Of a stretch of DNA of 45,884 nt, positions 33,978 through 43,203 are shown piece after piece. Source of the stretch: Armatimonadota bacterium (GTDB taxonomy: Bacteria > Armatimonadota > UBA5829); contig JARYME010000011.1 in assembly GCA_029907315.1 (NCBI GenBank), positions 1 to 45,884 of the forward strand, written 5' to 3'. The notes beneath the pieces were generated by a model. That model was not told the origin of the DNA and did not search any database. It was given only the letters and a program-made list of their open reading frames with translations. The position numbers and the translations under genes are program-made. Each line of letters starts with the position of its first letter. Position 1 is the first letter of the stretch.

Positions 33978-35246
33978 ATGAGGTTTATCGTTCGGAAGTC
34001 TAAACTGCAGGGCAGCGTACAGATTCCCGGGTCCAAGTCTCACACCATAAGGGCTGTCGCGATAGCGGCACTTGCCAGTGGAACGTCTTGTATTCGGAAA
34101 CCCCTTGTGGCTGAAGACACGCTGGCAGCGGTGCGTGCTTATAGGCTCTTCGGCGCCGATATAGACTGCGGCGAAGACTGGGTTGTGCGCGGCGTGGCGG
34201 GAAAACCCTGCACACCCGAGAACGTTATCGACGTGGGTAACTCCGGCACGACGCTGTACATAGCGATGAGCAGTGCCGCGCTTGCGCCGGGAACGAGCGT
34301 TCTCACTGGAGACGACCAGATACGAAGACGGCCGGCAGGTCCATTGATCGCAGCGTTGAATCAATTGGGAGCTTCTGCTGAGTCGACCCGCGGAACTGAC
34401 AGACCTCCCATCATAGTTCGCGGACCAATGCGCGGCGGCACAGCAAACCTGGACGGAAGTAAGACGTCGCAGTATTTGACCAGCCTGTTGATAAACTGCC
34501 CCCTTGCGGCAGAAGACACTGTGCTGAGCGTCCACAACTTAGTCGAGAAGCCGTATATCGATATGACGCTCTCGTGGCTGGCAGAGCAGCACATACGAAT
34601 AGACCGAAGCGATTACGAAGAGTTTCGCATAGCCGGCGGGCAGAAATACTCAGCATTCGACAAGCAGGTCCCGGCCGATTTTAGCTCCGCGACGTTTTTC
34701 TTGACCGCCGCTGCTGTAACCGGTTCGGAACTGATCCTATTGGGCCTTGACCCCAATGACACGCAGGGCGATAAACGAATAGTGGACGTGCTTTCTAAGA
34801 TGGGTGCTGATGTCGAATGGCTGGAGGACGGGCTGCGGATAAAAGGAAACGGACTCGTCGGAGGTACCTTTGACCTGGGCGATACGCCGGATGCCCTGCC
34901 GGCTCTCGCTGTTACTGGGTGTTTTGCTGAAGGCGAAACGCGGTTGATAAATGTCGGTCAAGCAAGGCTGAAGGAAACCGACCGGATAACCGTTATGTGC
35001 TCGGAACTCTCAAAGATGGGAGCGCAGGTGGAAGAGTTGCCGGACGGCTTGGTTGTGAGACAGAGCCAACTTCGAGCAGCACAAGTAGATGGTCACGGCG
35101 ACCACCGAGTTGTAATGGCTTTGGCGGTGGCAGGTCTGGGATGCGAAGGGGAAACGGTTATCGAAGGCGCGGAAGCAGTTGCTGTAACGTTCCCCACGTT
35201 CGCGGATTTGATGAAAAGCGTCGGCGGGGATATTCGAACTGAGTAG
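33978..35246 (+). CDS. aroA: 3-phosphoshikimate 1-carboxyvinyltransferase (EPSP synthase)
   Basis: A 422-aa EPSP synthase, normal length. It joins phosphoenolpyruvate and shikimate-3-phosphate. PGSKSHTIRA supplies the N-terminal substrate Lys/Ser, GNSGTT is the PEP loop (with the glyphosate-critical Gly retained), DDQIRRRP supplies the PEP-binding Arg, LDGSKTSQYLTSLL matches the SSQF(L)(S)A region, and the late RLKETDRI and GHGDHRVVMA motifs contain the catalytic Glu/Arg and Asp-His. The NSGTTL variant is closer to Gram-positive and archaeal forms than to the enteric NAGTAMR. It stands 114 nt before a chorismate synthase homologue, the next enzyme in the pathway. Confidence 0.95.
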   Translation: MRFIVRKSKLQGSVQIPGSKSHTIRAVAIAALASGTSCIRKPLVAEDTLAAVRAYRLFGADIDCGEDWVVRGVAGKPCTPENVIDVGNSGTTLYIAMSSAALAPGTSVLTGDDQIRRRPAGPLIAALNQLGASAESTRGTDRPPIIVRGPMRGGTANLDGSKTSQYLTSLLINCPLAAEDTVLSVHNLVEKPYIDMTLSWLAEQHIRIDRSDYEEFRIAGGQKYSAFDKQVPADFSSATFFLTAAAVTGSELILLGLDPNDTQGDKRIVDVLSKMGADVEWLEDGLRIKGNGLVGGTFDLGDTPDALPALAVTGCFAEGETRLINVGQARLKETDRITVMCSELSKMGAQVEELPDGLVVRQSQLRAAQVDGHGDHRVVMALAVAGLGCEGETVIEGAEAVAVTFPTFADLMKSVGGDIRTE

Positions 35247-35360
35247 AAAGCTTTACCAGCCTCCGGATATCGGCTTCCGACTGTTGGCCAAGATAGCTGA
35301 CAGCCGTAAGCTGATGACTAGACGTCAAAGGCTGAGAACGACAGAAGAGGAGGTAATCGA

Positions 35361-36698
35361 ATGATAGGCTGCCACTTTGGAAGGATTTTTCAGGTGACGG
35401 TCTCCGGAGGCTCTTACCAAGATGGGCTGACGGCGTTGGTACAGGGCGTGCCGCCGGGGATGTACATCACCGAGCAGGAGATCTACGGCGACTTGCTGCT
35501 CCGTAAGCCCGGCGCGGATGAACTTTCAAGCCCGCGCAAGGAACCCGACCTGCCGATTATATACACGGGCCTGAACTGTGCGGACACAGTCCCTGGAGCC
35601 GGCAACAAACTCCAGACCAACGGCACTCCACTAACCATACTCATCCCCAACCTGGACCGTCACGACATACACGTCAAGCAGTATCAGGACACCAACCGCA
35701 CGCCTAGACCGGGGCATGCGTCCTATGCCTCTTTCCTGAAGTATGGTCCTGCAGACGATGCAATCGGTGCCGGTTTCTTCAGCGGACGCTACACGGCAAC
35801 AATTGTGGCAGCGGGTTACATTGCGAAGAAGATCCTGGGCGCTTGTGGCATAAGGGTTTTCTCGTATGTCCGTGAGCTTGCCGGAGTGCGATGTCCTGAT
35901 GTGGACCACGAGACAGCCTTTACATACACTGAGTCGTACAAACGGATGCGCAGGGACACGGACCCGTTCAATCAAGAGCTCTATGTAAAGGGCCGCCTGC
36001 ACATGGATATGCGATTCCTGGAGAAGGCGCGCGTATTTGCAGAGGTGGAGCAACAGATAGACGAAATCCGCAACAAGGCACCGCGTATTCCTGCTGAGAA
36101 GATTCGTGAGGAGTACGGCGTTCACGAAGTGATAAACTGCCCAGACATAGCCGCAGCGGACGAGATGATGGAAGCCACACGACGCATTACCGAGACAGGA
36201 GATTCGGCCGGCGGTGTAGTAGAAGTTGTAGCGCTCGGTGTCCCACCTGGGTTGGGTGAACCAGTGTTTATGAAATTGGACGGTGAGCTAGGTCGAATGC
36301 TCGGCATCGCATCTATCAAAGGCGTAGAGGTCGGCGCGGGTTTCCACGTCAAAGACATGACCGGTTCGCAGTGTAACGATCAGATGCGCGCGGTTGATGG
36401 GAAGGTGGTTTTCCTGTCCAACAACGCCGGAGGCATCACAGGGGGCTTATCGACAGGCCAACCGATCGTGGCGCGAGTGGCAGTAAAACCGACTCCGACC
36501 ATCAACAAGCCGCAGAAGACGATTGACAAATACACGCTCGAGAATGCCGAACTTGCTGCAATAACCAGACGCGATCCGACAATAGTAAACCGCGTTTGGC
36601 CTGTGTGCGAGAACTTCACGGCTTTGGTGCTTCTGGATATGCTGATGATTCACTACGGCTACCAAGCCGTAAAGGAAAAGATCGGCTCCGGAACTTAA
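35361..36698 (+). CDS. aroC: Divergent chorismate synthase-family protein
   Basis: A 445-aa protein, about 60-80 residues longer than typical AroC, with an inserted segment near residues 190-270. It aligns over its length: FGRIFQVT, VQGVPPGM, RKEPD, RPGHASYASFLKYG, AAGYIAKKIL, GVPPGLGEPVF, GVEVGAGF, SNNAGGITGGLSTGQPI, AVKPTPTI and RRDP. Chorismate synthase eliminates phosphate from EPSP using reduced FMN. The invariant N-terminal GESHG is GGSY (Y19 replaces the catalytic His), GGGRSSARET is GAGFFSGRYT, and SNHAGG is SNNAGG. The second active-site His (H119) stays. The start is fixed by AGGAGGT 6 nt upstream. Activity is uncertain; it may be a lineage-specific AroC or a related flavin enzyme. 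Confidence 0.75.
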   Translation: MIGCHFGRIFQVTVSGGSYQDGLTALVQGVPPGMYITEQEIYGDLLLRKPGADELSSPRKEPDLPIIYTGLNCADTVPGAGNKLQTNGTPLTILIPNLDRHDIHVKQYQDTNRTPRPGHASYASFLKYGPADDAIGAGFFSGRYTATIVAAGYIAKKILGACGIRVFSYVRELAGVRCPDVDHETAFTYTESYKRMRRDTDPFNQELYVKGRLHMDMRFLEKARVFAEVEQQIDEIRNKAPRIPAEKIREEYGVHEVINCPDIAAADEMMEATRRITETGDSAGGVVEVVALGVPPGLGEPVFMKLDGELGRMLGIASIKGVEVGAGFHVKDMTGSQCNDQMRAVDGKVVFLSNNAGGITGGLSTGQPIVARVAVKPTPTINKPQKTIDKYTLENAELAAITRRDPTIVNRVWPVCENFTALVLLDMLMIHYGYQAVKEKIGSGT

Positions 36699-36717
36699 GC
36701 CGCTGAATTAGGACACC

Positions 36718-36744
36718 AGCCGTCTGCGCCTCGCGCAGACGGCT
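36718..36744 (+). terminator. Hairpin after aroC, probable terminator
   Basis: A perfect 12-bp stem (36718-36729 with 36733-36744) with a 3-nt loop begins 20 nt after the aroC stop. A T-rich but not continuous stretch follows. It would end or attenuate aroA-aroC transcription before the GH43-like gene. Confidence 0.65.
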
Positions 36745-36772
36745 TACACTTTGGTTGAGTGAGAGACGAGAA

Positions 36773-37771
36773 ATGAACATACTCGAGTTTGAAACCACAC
36801 TCTTTGAGCTTCGGGAAAGAAAGTATCGCCATCCAGAAGTCGATGTGATCGGACAAGGCTTCAGACCTGTAAGCGGCAAGTGCGCCGACTTTACGGTCGT
36901 TGAGCACGAAGGACGGTATCATTTCTTTTATATTGAGCGCAGGCTGGTCGAAGGCACGCCCTTCTACCCCGGCAACGAGATCTATTTTGGGCACGCGTCG
37001 ACGGCGAACTTTTTCGACTGGGAAGTGCACGACCCGGTTATGCTGATTCGGCCAGGCACATGGGAAGGCGCACACGTGTGGGCGCCGTGCATTATGAAGT
37101 ACCGCGGGCGTTACGTGATGGCTTACACCGGCGTAAACACTCGTATTTCTCAGAATATCGGGCTGGCGTTCAGCGATAACTTGTTCGATTGGGAACGCTG
37201 GGAAGGAAACCCGATTTCGCCGTGCAAAGACAAGCCCTGGGCTGCTTGGTGGGAGGACCACATTTCCAGCTGCCGCGACCCTCATATATTCGAGCATGAA
37301 GGCAGAGTCTGGATGACCTATACAGCCAATACCAAAGAAGGAGCCTCTTGTGTGGCACTCACCAGCACGACTGACCTAGAACACTGGGAAGATCACGGTC
37401 CCATACTTGTGGGGCCAAGCGAGGGGTATGAGTGCAGATTAGAGGGCGGACATGTGCAGGGCAGTCTGGAATCGACGAACTTGCTGACTAGGAATGGAAA
37501 ATGGTACTTGCTCGTGAGCGCTGCTATTCGTGGTACGAACGTTCGGCACTGGATCTTCGAAAGCGACCGCATGGACAAGTTCGATTTCGATGTGCGCCGC
37601 GAGTTTTGGCCGCAGGGAGGCGGTGTGGAAATTGTCAAGGACCGAGGAAATAGGTCGCTGATTGCTGGTATGTGCTCCGGGTATATCGGCTTCGGTGAAG
37701 TTGATTGGTCAGTTCCGCAGCCGGTAGGTCGAAGTATTTCGTCGAGAGAACAATTGGAGGCTTGGGTGTGA
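36773..37771 (+). CDS. GH43/GH32-like five-bladed beta-propeller protein
   Basis: A 332-aa protein with the repeated-blade pattern of GH43/GH32/GH68-type glycosidases: DFTVVEHEGRYHFFYI, HVWAPCIMKYRGRYVMAYTG, SCRDPHIFEHEGRVWMTYT and KWYLLVSAA. Asp in the first blade (CADF), Asp in RDPH and a Glu in LEGGHVQGSLES (a late blade) fit the nucleophile/pKa/acid triad, but I cannot confirm which are catalytic. There is no signal peptide. Such enzymes cleave arabinosides, xylosides, fructosides or related glycans. The ATG at 36773 is preferred over the TTG at 36755. It is not tightly linked to the sulfatase operons. Confidence 0.7.
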   Translation: MNILEFETTLFELRERKYRHPEVDVIGQGFRPVSGKCADFTVVEHEGRYHFFYIERRLVEGTPFYPGNEIYFGHASTANFFDWEVHDPVMLIRPGTWEGAHVWAPCIMKYRGRYVMAYTGVNTRISQNIGLAFSDNLFDWERWEGNPISPCKDKPWAAWWEDHISSCRDPHIFEHEGRVWMTYTANTKEGASCVALTSTTDLEHWEDHGPILVGPSEGYECRLEGGHVQGSLESTNLLTRNGKWYLLVSAAIRGTNVRHWIFESDRMDKFDFDVRREFWPQGGGVEIVKDRGNRSLIAGMCSGYIGFGEVDWSVPQPVGRSISSREQLEAWV

Positions 37772-37862
37772 GCGAAGCGGATATTCGTCTGACTGAGGCG
37801 GAGTGCTGTTTTGTTTAGGAAGGGACTTGCAAGAATTGCAGCAAAGGTTTATTGTAAAGGCG

Positions 37863-37882
37863 TGGTCTTCGCTATAAGACCA
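37863..37882 (+). other. Hairpin upstream of the acsE-like gene
   Basis: TGGTCTT (37863-37869) and AAGACCA (37876-37882) pair around a 6-nt loop, 12 nt before the GGAGGG ribosome-binding site of the next gene. It could influence translation or be a weak transcription stop. No riboswitch consensus was recognised. Confidence 0.3.
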
Positions 37883-37908
37883 GCAAGAACGAACGGAGGG
37901 TAAGAACC

Positions 37909-38733
37909 TTGCTTATTGTAGGCGAACGGATCAACACAAGTCGAAAAGTCAAAGGCGAGCCAGTTGTAGAGCGTGCTGTAGTAAATCGAGATGCCGATTA
38001 TATAAAGGACTTGGCTGTAAAACAATTTGAAGCCGGGGCGACGTATATAGACATCAACGCCGGTACGCTGACCTCCGGGGAACCAGAAGCCCTGGAGTGG
38101 CTGACAAAAGTGGTCATGGAAGCGGTGGATGCCCCGATTTCGTTCGATACGCCCAACCCGGCGGCCCTTGCAAGGGCACTGAAGGCTTATGACCCGTCGA
38201 AGGGCCAGCCGATGATCAACTCAATCACGGCTGAGTCTGAGCGCTACTCGAATGTGCTTCCGTTTGTGTTGGACTACAAAGCTAAGGTTATCGCCCTTGC
38301 CATGGACGACAGCGGAATCCAGCAGGATCCGGCAAAGCGGCTTGCTGTGGCTAAGAACCTGGTCGAGAAGCTCAGCGATGCCGGAGTGCCGATGGACGAT
38401 ATATACGTGGATCCGCTGACGTTTCCTATAGGAACGGGCAGCGATGTCGCAGTGGCAATGCTGGATATTATCGAAAAGATCAAAGCGGAGTATCCTGAAG
38501 TTCACGTGATAGCAGGACTATCCAACATCTCGCACGGAATGCCTGCGCGAAAGCTGCTGAACCAGGCCATGACGGTACTGGCTATGGGCAGAGGACTAGA
38601 TGCGGGAATACTTGACCCGAACGATCGCTACTTGATGGCACTAATATACGCTACGGAAGCACTTCTCGGTCGGGATGAGTACTGCATGAACTACATAACA
38701 AAGTCGCGTGAGGGTGCATTCGAAGGTTTGTAG
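37909..38733 (+). CDS. Methyltetrahydrofolate methyltransferase-like protein (AcsE type)
   Basis: A 274-aa pterin-binding TIM barrel of the DHPS/MeTr family. VGERINTSRK, YIDINAGT, PISFDTPNP, INSITAE, VDPLTFPIGTG and GLSNISHGMP match AcsE and related methyl-THF:corrinoid methyltransferases. AcsE moves the methyl group of methyl-THF to a corrinoid protein in the Wood-Ljungdahl pathway; related proteins serve methionine synthesis or methylotrophy. Being just ahead of metF, metV and fhs, it probably acts on the same methyl-THF. The corrinoid protein and CO dehydrogenase/acetyl-CoA synthase genes are not in the window. The TTG start is set by GGAGGG 8 nt upstream. Confidence 0.85.
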   Translation: MLIVGERINTSRKVKGEPVVERAVVNRDADYIKDLAVKQFEAGATYIDINAGTLTSGEPEALEWLTKVVMEAVDAPISFDTPNPAALARALKAYDPSKGQPMINSITAESERYSNVLPFVLDYKAKVIALAMDDSGIQQDPAKRLAVAKNLVEKLSDAGVPMDDIYVDPLTFPIGTGSDVAVAMLDIIEKIKAEYPEVHVIAGLSNISHGMPARKLLNQAMTVLAMGRGLDAGILDPNDRYLMALIYATEALLGRDEYCMNYITKSREGAFEGL

Positions 38734-38769
38734 ACATTGGGTGCGCACCGGCGCGGTTGACACTGGGGT

Positions 38770-38794
38770 ACGGCTCCGAGAGCCTCGGGGCCGT
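38770..38794 (+). other. Stable hairpin between the acsE-like gene and metF
   Basis: An 11-bp stem (38770-38780 with 38784-38794, one G-T wobble) with a 3-nt loop lies about 40 nt after the acsE-like stop. No T-tract follows, so it may be an attenuator or a processing site rather than a terminator. Confidence 0.4.
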
Positions 38795-38837
38795 GCTTGC
38801 GTGAGTGCGGACATTTGAGATTCGAGGCTTGAAAGAT

Positions 38838-39797
38838 ATGGTGTCAGGAAGTCGACTTGAACGGCTGCTAAGACAAGGTGAATTCGTCGTATGCGGGGAG
38901 ATGAGCCCGCCGCAAGGCGCGGACAAGGCTCCGATTCTCAAGAAATGCGAGTACTTTCGCGGCTACGTTGATGCGGTAAACCTCACGGACAACCAGACGG
39001 CCATTGTGCGAATGAGCTCGATTATGTCAAGCGTGTTTGCCATCGAAGGCGGCTGTGAGCCGATTATGCAAATGACGTGCCGCGATAGAAACAGATTGGC
39101 TCAGCAGTCGGACCTTTTGGGCGCGTATGCGGCAGGGATTCGCAATGTGCTGTGTCTGACCGGCGACTACCAGACGTTCGGCAACCAGGGCGACGCCAAG
39201 GGAGTGTTTGATCTGGACTCGGTGCAGCTAATACACACGGTTGCCGACATGAACAGTGGACGGCTGCTCTCGGGTGACGAGCTGAAGCCGCCACCCGCTT
39301 TTTTCATTGGGGGTGCGGCGAATCCTTTCGCCGAGCCGCTGGAAATGAGGATAATTCGGCTCGAGAAGAAAGTTGCAGCCGGGGCACACTTCATTCAGAC
39401 CCAGCCTGTTTTCGATTGGCCTAAGTTTGAAAAGTGGATGTCGGCGGTGCGCGATGCCGGACTCGACCAAAGAGTCTTCATAATAGTCGGGGTGATGCCC
39501 GTAAGATCGGTCAAGGCACTGCTCTATATGCGCGACGAAGTGCCCGGGATGAGCATTTCTGAGGAATGCATCAAGCGAATGGAATCGGCACAGGACCCGA
39601 AGGAAGAGGGTGTAAAAATGTGCGTCGAAACGATGCAGCGCTTGCGCGAGACCCCGGGCGTTCGAGGCATCCACATAATGCCCGTGATGTGGGAATCTAT
39701 TACCCCTCGCTTAGTTGAGGAAGCCGGGCTGCTGCCGCGGCCTGAGCCTTTGCCTGTGGAAGAAGAAACAACAGCAGAACCCGCGGAGACCAGTTAG
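38838..39797 (+). CDS. metF: Methylenetetrahydrofolate reductase
   Basis: A 319-aa FAD TIM barrel that reduces methylene-THF to methyl-THF. The family motifs include GEMSPPQGAD, VNLTDNQ, MQMTCRDRNRLAQQSDLLGA, LCLTGD, FFIGGAANPF, FIQTQPVFDW and IVGVMPV. It is followed 3 nt later by metV, and this MetF-MetV pair is the arrangement of acetogens, where the complex takes electrons from ferredoxin or partner proteins. I prefer the ATG at 38838; a GTG at 38805 is in frame but has no RBS. The C-terminal tail (PLPVEEETTAEPAETS) is acidic and likely disordered. Confidence 0.92.
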   Translation: MVSGSRLERLLRQGEFVVCGEMSPPQGADKAPILKKCEYFRGYVDAVNLTDNQTAIVRMSSIMSSVFAIEGGCEPIMQMTCRDRNRLAQQSDLLGAYAAGIRNVLCLTGDYQTFGNQGDAKGVFDLDSVQLIHTVADMNSGRLLSGDELKPPPAFFIGGAANPFAEPLEMRIIRLEKKVAAGAHFIQTQPVFDWPKFEKWMSAVRDAGLDQRVFIIVGVMPVRSVKALLYMRDEVPGMSISEECIKRMESAQDPKEEGVKMCVETMQRLRETPGVRGIHIMPVMWESITPRLVEEAGLLPRPEPLPVEEETTAEPAETS

Positions 39798-39799
39798 AA

Positions 39800-40243
39800 A
39801 TGAGTAAACTGACCGAAGCGATTGCAGAATTCACTGAGAGGCACCCGACGCTCTACCGCTGCGTGCTGTTCGGAGAAAACGTATTCAAGAAAGCCATTTT
39901 CGGCTGCCAAGACTGTGGGCAGTGTGTATTGAGCTACAACGCTTTTGTATGCTGCATGCGGTGCCCCAAGCAAATGCGCAACGGACCTTGCGGCGGGACT
40001 AGACCGAACGGGCGCTGTGAGGTTTATCCCAACCGTCCATGCATATGGTGGCTCATATACAAACGGGCTAAGTGGATGGGACGTGTAGCGAAGCTGAAGA
40101 AGTACCACGTGCCCGTCGATAGGCGCTTGGAGCATACCAGCGCGTGGATGAACATGTTCGCGGGCCGTATCCTGCCACTGGATTTGTCCAAAGAACTGCG
40201 CGAAATAGAGCTGCCGAAGAAGGACCCGCCGCCGAAGTGGTAG
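39800..40243 (+). CDS. metV: MetV, zinc/iron-sulfur partner subunit of MTHF reductase
   Basis: A 147-aa Cys-rich protein with GCQDCGQCVLS (C36, C39, C42), CCMRCPKQMRNGPCGG (C51, C52, C55, C64) and RCEVYPNRPC (C73, C81). The PKQMRNGPCGG pattern is diagnostic of the MetV/methylene-THF-reductase C-terminal family (DUF5981-like). In acetogens MetV forms a complex with MetF and links it to redox partners. Nine Cys fit iron-sulfur or zinc sites. It starts 3 nt after metF and precedes fhs by 93 nt. Confidence 0.88.
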   Translation: MSKLTEAIAEFTERHPTLYRCVLFGENVFKKAIFGCQDCGQCVLSYNAFVCCMRCPKQMRNGPCGGTRPNGRCEVYPNRPCIWWLIYKRAKWMGRVAKLKKYHVPVDRRLEHTSAWMNMFAGRILPLDLSKELREIELPKKDPPPKW

Positions 40244-40336
40244 TTCGGATTTGAATCTTTTGCCGGGCGCTTCGACAGTTGAACACGGTGTGAGTCAACT
40301 TCGAAAACCAAGTATTTCCAAGCTGAGAGGTGGTTT

Positions 40337-42004
40337 ATGCTATCCGACGTAGAGATCGCCCAGCAGAGTAAGCCGAAGCACATTCGAGACATTGCCGGTG
40401 AACTGGGACTGACCGAAGATGATCTCATCTACTACGGCCGCGACAAAGCTAAGGTACCTCTGGAAGTCCTACAGCGCCTCAAGGACAAACCGGACGGGAA
40501 GTTGATACTGGTCACTGCGATAACGCCTACCCCTGCCGGCGAAGGAAAAACAACAACCGCGATAGGCCTAGCCGACGCGCTCCACAGGCTCGGGAAGAAA
40601 ACTTGTCTTGCTCTGCGAGAACCTTCTTTAGGACCGTGCTTCGGGATCAAAGGCGGTGCCGCCGGCGGTGGATATGCTCAGGTTGTGCCGATGACGGATA
40701 TAAACCTGCACTTCACGGGCGACTTGCACGCCGTGACAACCGCCCACAACCTTCTCGCTGCAATGCTCGATAACCACATTCACCAAGGCAACGAACTAGG
40801 TATAGACATCCACTCCATAACCTGGAAGCGCGTAATGGACATGAACGAGCGCGCTCTGAGGCAAATCGTAATAGGGCTCGGAGGAAAAGCAAACGGCGTC
40901 CCCCGTGAATCGGGTTTCGACATTACGACAGCCTCGGAAGTGATGGCCCTTTTGTGCTTGTCCTCAGACAGACAGGACTTGGAACAACGGCTGGAGCGCA
41001 TAATTGTAGCGCTGGACAAGAACGGCAAGCCGGTGACCGCGAAGGACCTGCAGGCTTCGGGAGCGATGACCGTGGTCCTGAAAGACGCCATAATGCCGAA
41101 CTTGGTCCAGACCTTGGAGCACACACCGGCATTTGTTCACGGCGGGCCGTTCGGGAACATAGCCCACGGCTGCAACTCGATAATCGCCACGAGGCTGGGT
41201 CTGAAGCTGGCAGATTATCTAGTGACGGAAGCTGGCTTTGGAAGCGATTTGGGGGCTGAGAAGTTCTTCAACATAAAGTGCCGAGTGGCGGGGCTGAAAC
41301 CGTCGGCTGTGGTAGTCGTCGCCACGATTCGCGCCCTGAAGATGCACGGGGGAATGCCGTTAACCGATTTGCAGTTGAGTAATCCCCAAGCCTTGGAGAA
41401 AGGCATTGAAAACTTGGAGAAGCACTGCGAGAACGTCCGAAACGTAGGGCTGGAACCAATTGTAGCAATCAACAGGTTCCCGAGCGACAGCGCAGAGGAA
41501 ATTGAGGTGCTGTCTAAGTTCTGCAGCAGTGCCGGGGTAAAATGGGCTTTGTCTGAGGTCTGGGCTAAGGGAGGCGAAGGCGGCATTCAACTTGCGGAGT
41601 TGGTGCTGGAGGCTTCTCAGCAGGAGTCGCGTTTTGAACCCTCGTACCCTCTGGAGATGAGCATAAAGGACAAGATAAACCACATTGCCCAGAAGTTCTA
41701 CGGTGCGGATGGGGCTAAATTCTTACCGGCGGCTGAGTCTCAGATCAGACAGATCGAAGCCCTGGGATTCGGGAACCTGCCCGTGTGTATGGCGAAGTGC
41801 CAGACATCGCTGTCGGACGATCCGAAGGTCTATGGCAGACCAAAGAACTTCGAGATCACGATACGAGGAGCCAAGGTAAGTGCCGGTGCTGGCTTTGTGG
41901 TCGCCTATGCAGGAGACATAATGACAATGCCAGGACTACCAAAGGTGCCCGCGGCGACGAAGATTGGCATGAAGCCAAACGGAGAGGTGTACGGCCTGTT
42001 CTAA
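40337..42004 (+). CDS. fhs: Formate-tetrahydrofolate ligase
   Basis: A 555-aa enzyme of standard length that joins formate to THF with ATP to make formyl-THF. The P-loop [28 protein letters not shown], THxFTGDLHA-like [38 protein letters not shown] and NRFPSDS are all family hallmarks. It begins the methyl branch that metF-metV completes; folD (the middle step) is not here. A GAGAGGTGG ribosome-binding site precedes the ATG. No terminator is visible after its stop. Confidence 0.97.
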   Translation: MLSDVEIAQQSKPKHIRDIAGELGLTEDDLIYYGRDKAKVPLEVLQRLKDKPDGKLILVTAITPTPAGEGKTTTAIGLADALHRLGKKTCLALREPSLGPCFGIKGGAAGGGYAQVVPMTDINLHFTGDLHAVTTAHNLLAAMLDNHIHQGNELGIDIHSITWKRVMDMNERALRQIVIGLGGKANGVPRESGFDITTASEVMALLCLSSDRQDLEQRLERIIVALDKNGKPVTAKDLQASGAMTVVLKDAIMPNLVQTLEHTPAFVHGGPFGNIAHGCNSIIATRLGLKLADYLVTEAGFGSDLGAEKFFNIKCRVAGLKPSAVVVVATIRALKMHGGMPLTDLQLSNPQALEKGIENLEKHCENVRNVGLEPIVAINRFPSDSAEEIEVLSKFCSSAGVKWALSEVWAKGGEGGIQLAELVLEASQQESRFEPSYPLEMSIKDKINHIAQKFYGADGAKFLPAAESQIRQIEALGFGNLPVCMAKCQTSLSDDPKVYGRPKNFEITIRGAKVSAGAGFVVAYAGDIMTMPGLPKVPAATKIGMKPNGEVYGLF

Positions 42005-42106
42005 GGCTGTCCACGCAAAGCTACGAATTAGGTCTAACCTGGCTGAACCAATTGTAGCCACTCTACGATAATATAGCATGGGTGATCCAAATCTCTTCCC
42101 AAGCTC

Positions 42107-42135
42107 TTGCGCTGCAAGATAATTTGTGGTATACA
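42107..42135 (+). promoter_or_regulatory. Promoter for the prepilin gene
   Basis: TTGCGC (42107-42112) and TATACA (42130-42135) are separated by 17 nt, about 45 nt before the prepilin ATG. Confidence 0.5.
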
Positions 42136-42180
42136 GAAAATGGTCGAAATGATTAGGCAATTAACCCGGGGGTGGTCAAA

Positions 42181-43041
42181 ATGCGTGCCAGAAAACAATT
42201 AGGATTTACGCTTATCGAACTGTTGGTTGTGATAGCGATCATCGCTATCCTAGCTGCTATATTGTTCCCGATTTTCATCTCGGCGCGAGAAAGTGCCAGA
42301 GTAACAAAGTGTGCAGCGAATCTTTCCAACATCGGCCGTGCGTTGGCAATGTATCGCGATGACTACGATGGCCGCAACTGCCATATCTGGCAGAATGGTG
42401 TACGTTCTCCGGGCGGTGCTGATGACCAAGGCAGCTTTTTCTGGGTAATAACACGCTACGTGGGCCAGAAGATGGATTGGTCGACGCCAACCGGTAACGA
42501 AAACAAGGACCGCAACACGGTTTACAAATGCCCGAGTGCCCCTTGGCTAAAACAACAGACACAGGGCACCGTCACGGTGGAGGGTAAAACTTACCAGATA
42601 GGTATCGGCAGCAGATTGAACGTTGGCTTTGCCTACACGATGAATGAAACTAACTGGAACCACGGAAAGTTTGCCGCTGGCGGGCTCAAGGACTGCGAGT
42701 TCAAGCGGCCTTCGCAGATAATATTTGTGGGCGAAGGAATGGGATGGGTATCCTACGGAATCGGTTACGGAGACGGCAAAGTCATCAATAACAACCAGAT
42801 TTCAGGTCCGACCACTTCCGGGGATGGTTGGAATAGCATCAATCCGGCTCCTGACGAAATCATTCCTATGGTTGACCGCGGTCCGAACGGTGAAACTGGT
42901 ATAGGGCCTCGCCACGGGTCCTGGTGCAAGATTTACAACTTGCGAGTTAGCCACAACGGCGGCACTATGTTCTTGTTCTACGACGGACACACCAAGCTCT
43001 TGAAAGTAACTAAGGGACTGAACTGGAGAGTAGACATCTAG
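42181..43041 (+). CDS. Type II/IV pseudopilin-like prepilin with H-X9-DG motif
   Basis: A 286-aa prepilin. The N-terminal cleavage site is G8|F9-TLIEL with E13 (the fifth mature residue), followed by a hydrophobic helix [17 protein letters not shown], as processed by PilD-like peptidases. The C-terminus has [14 protein letters not shown], the H-X9-DG motif of the DUF1559-type prepilins abundant in Planctomycetes, Verrucomicrobia and Armatimonadetes. The middle holds many Asn, Gly and aromatic residues. The ATG at 42181 with a G-rich RBS upstream is preferred over a GTG at 42172. It has its own promoter and a strong terminator, so it is a single-gene unit. Probably exported as part of a secretion or surface fibre system. 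Confidence 0.9.
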   Translation: MRARKQLGFTLIELLVVIAIIAILAAILFPIFISARESARVTKCAANLSNIGRALAMYRDDYDGRNCHIWQNGVRSPGGADDQGSFFWVITRYVGQKMDWSTPTGNENKDRNTVYKCPSAPWLKQQTQGTVTVEGKTYQIGIGSRLNVGFAYTMNETNWNHGKFAAGGLKDCEFKRPSQIIFVGEGMGWVSYGIGYGDGKVINNNQISGPTTSGDGWNSINPAPDEIIPMVDRGPNGETGIGPRHGSWCKIYNLRVSHNGGTMFLFYDGHTKLLKVTKGLNWRVDI

Positions 43042-43078
43042 AAGAGCCAGGCCGATTCTCTCGCCCTCCTTCCGATAG

Positions 43079-43113
43079 CACGCCGCGCCCGAGCTTGGCG
43101 CGGCGTGTTTTTT
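43079..43113 (+). terminator. Intrinsic terminator after the prepilin gene
   Basis: A perfect 11-bp GC-rich stem (43079-43089 with 43097-43107), 7-nt loop and six Ts (43108-43113) lie 38 nt after the prepilin stop. This is a textbook Rho-independent terminator. Confidence 0.92.
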
Positions 43114-43130
43114 GCGGTGGATCAGGAAGG

Positions 43131-43160
43131 TTGGAACGGCTTAATGGACTAAGCTATAAT
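43131..43160 (+). promoter_or_regulatory. Promoter for the right-end sulfatase pair
   Basis: TTGGAA (43131-43136) and TATAAT (43155-43160) are separated by 18 nt, about 43 nt before the sulfatase ATG at 43204. Confidence 0.65.
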
Positions 43161-43203
43161 AAACCACCTAAGTTGCACATGCACTGAAACCGACGCGACT
43201 ACT

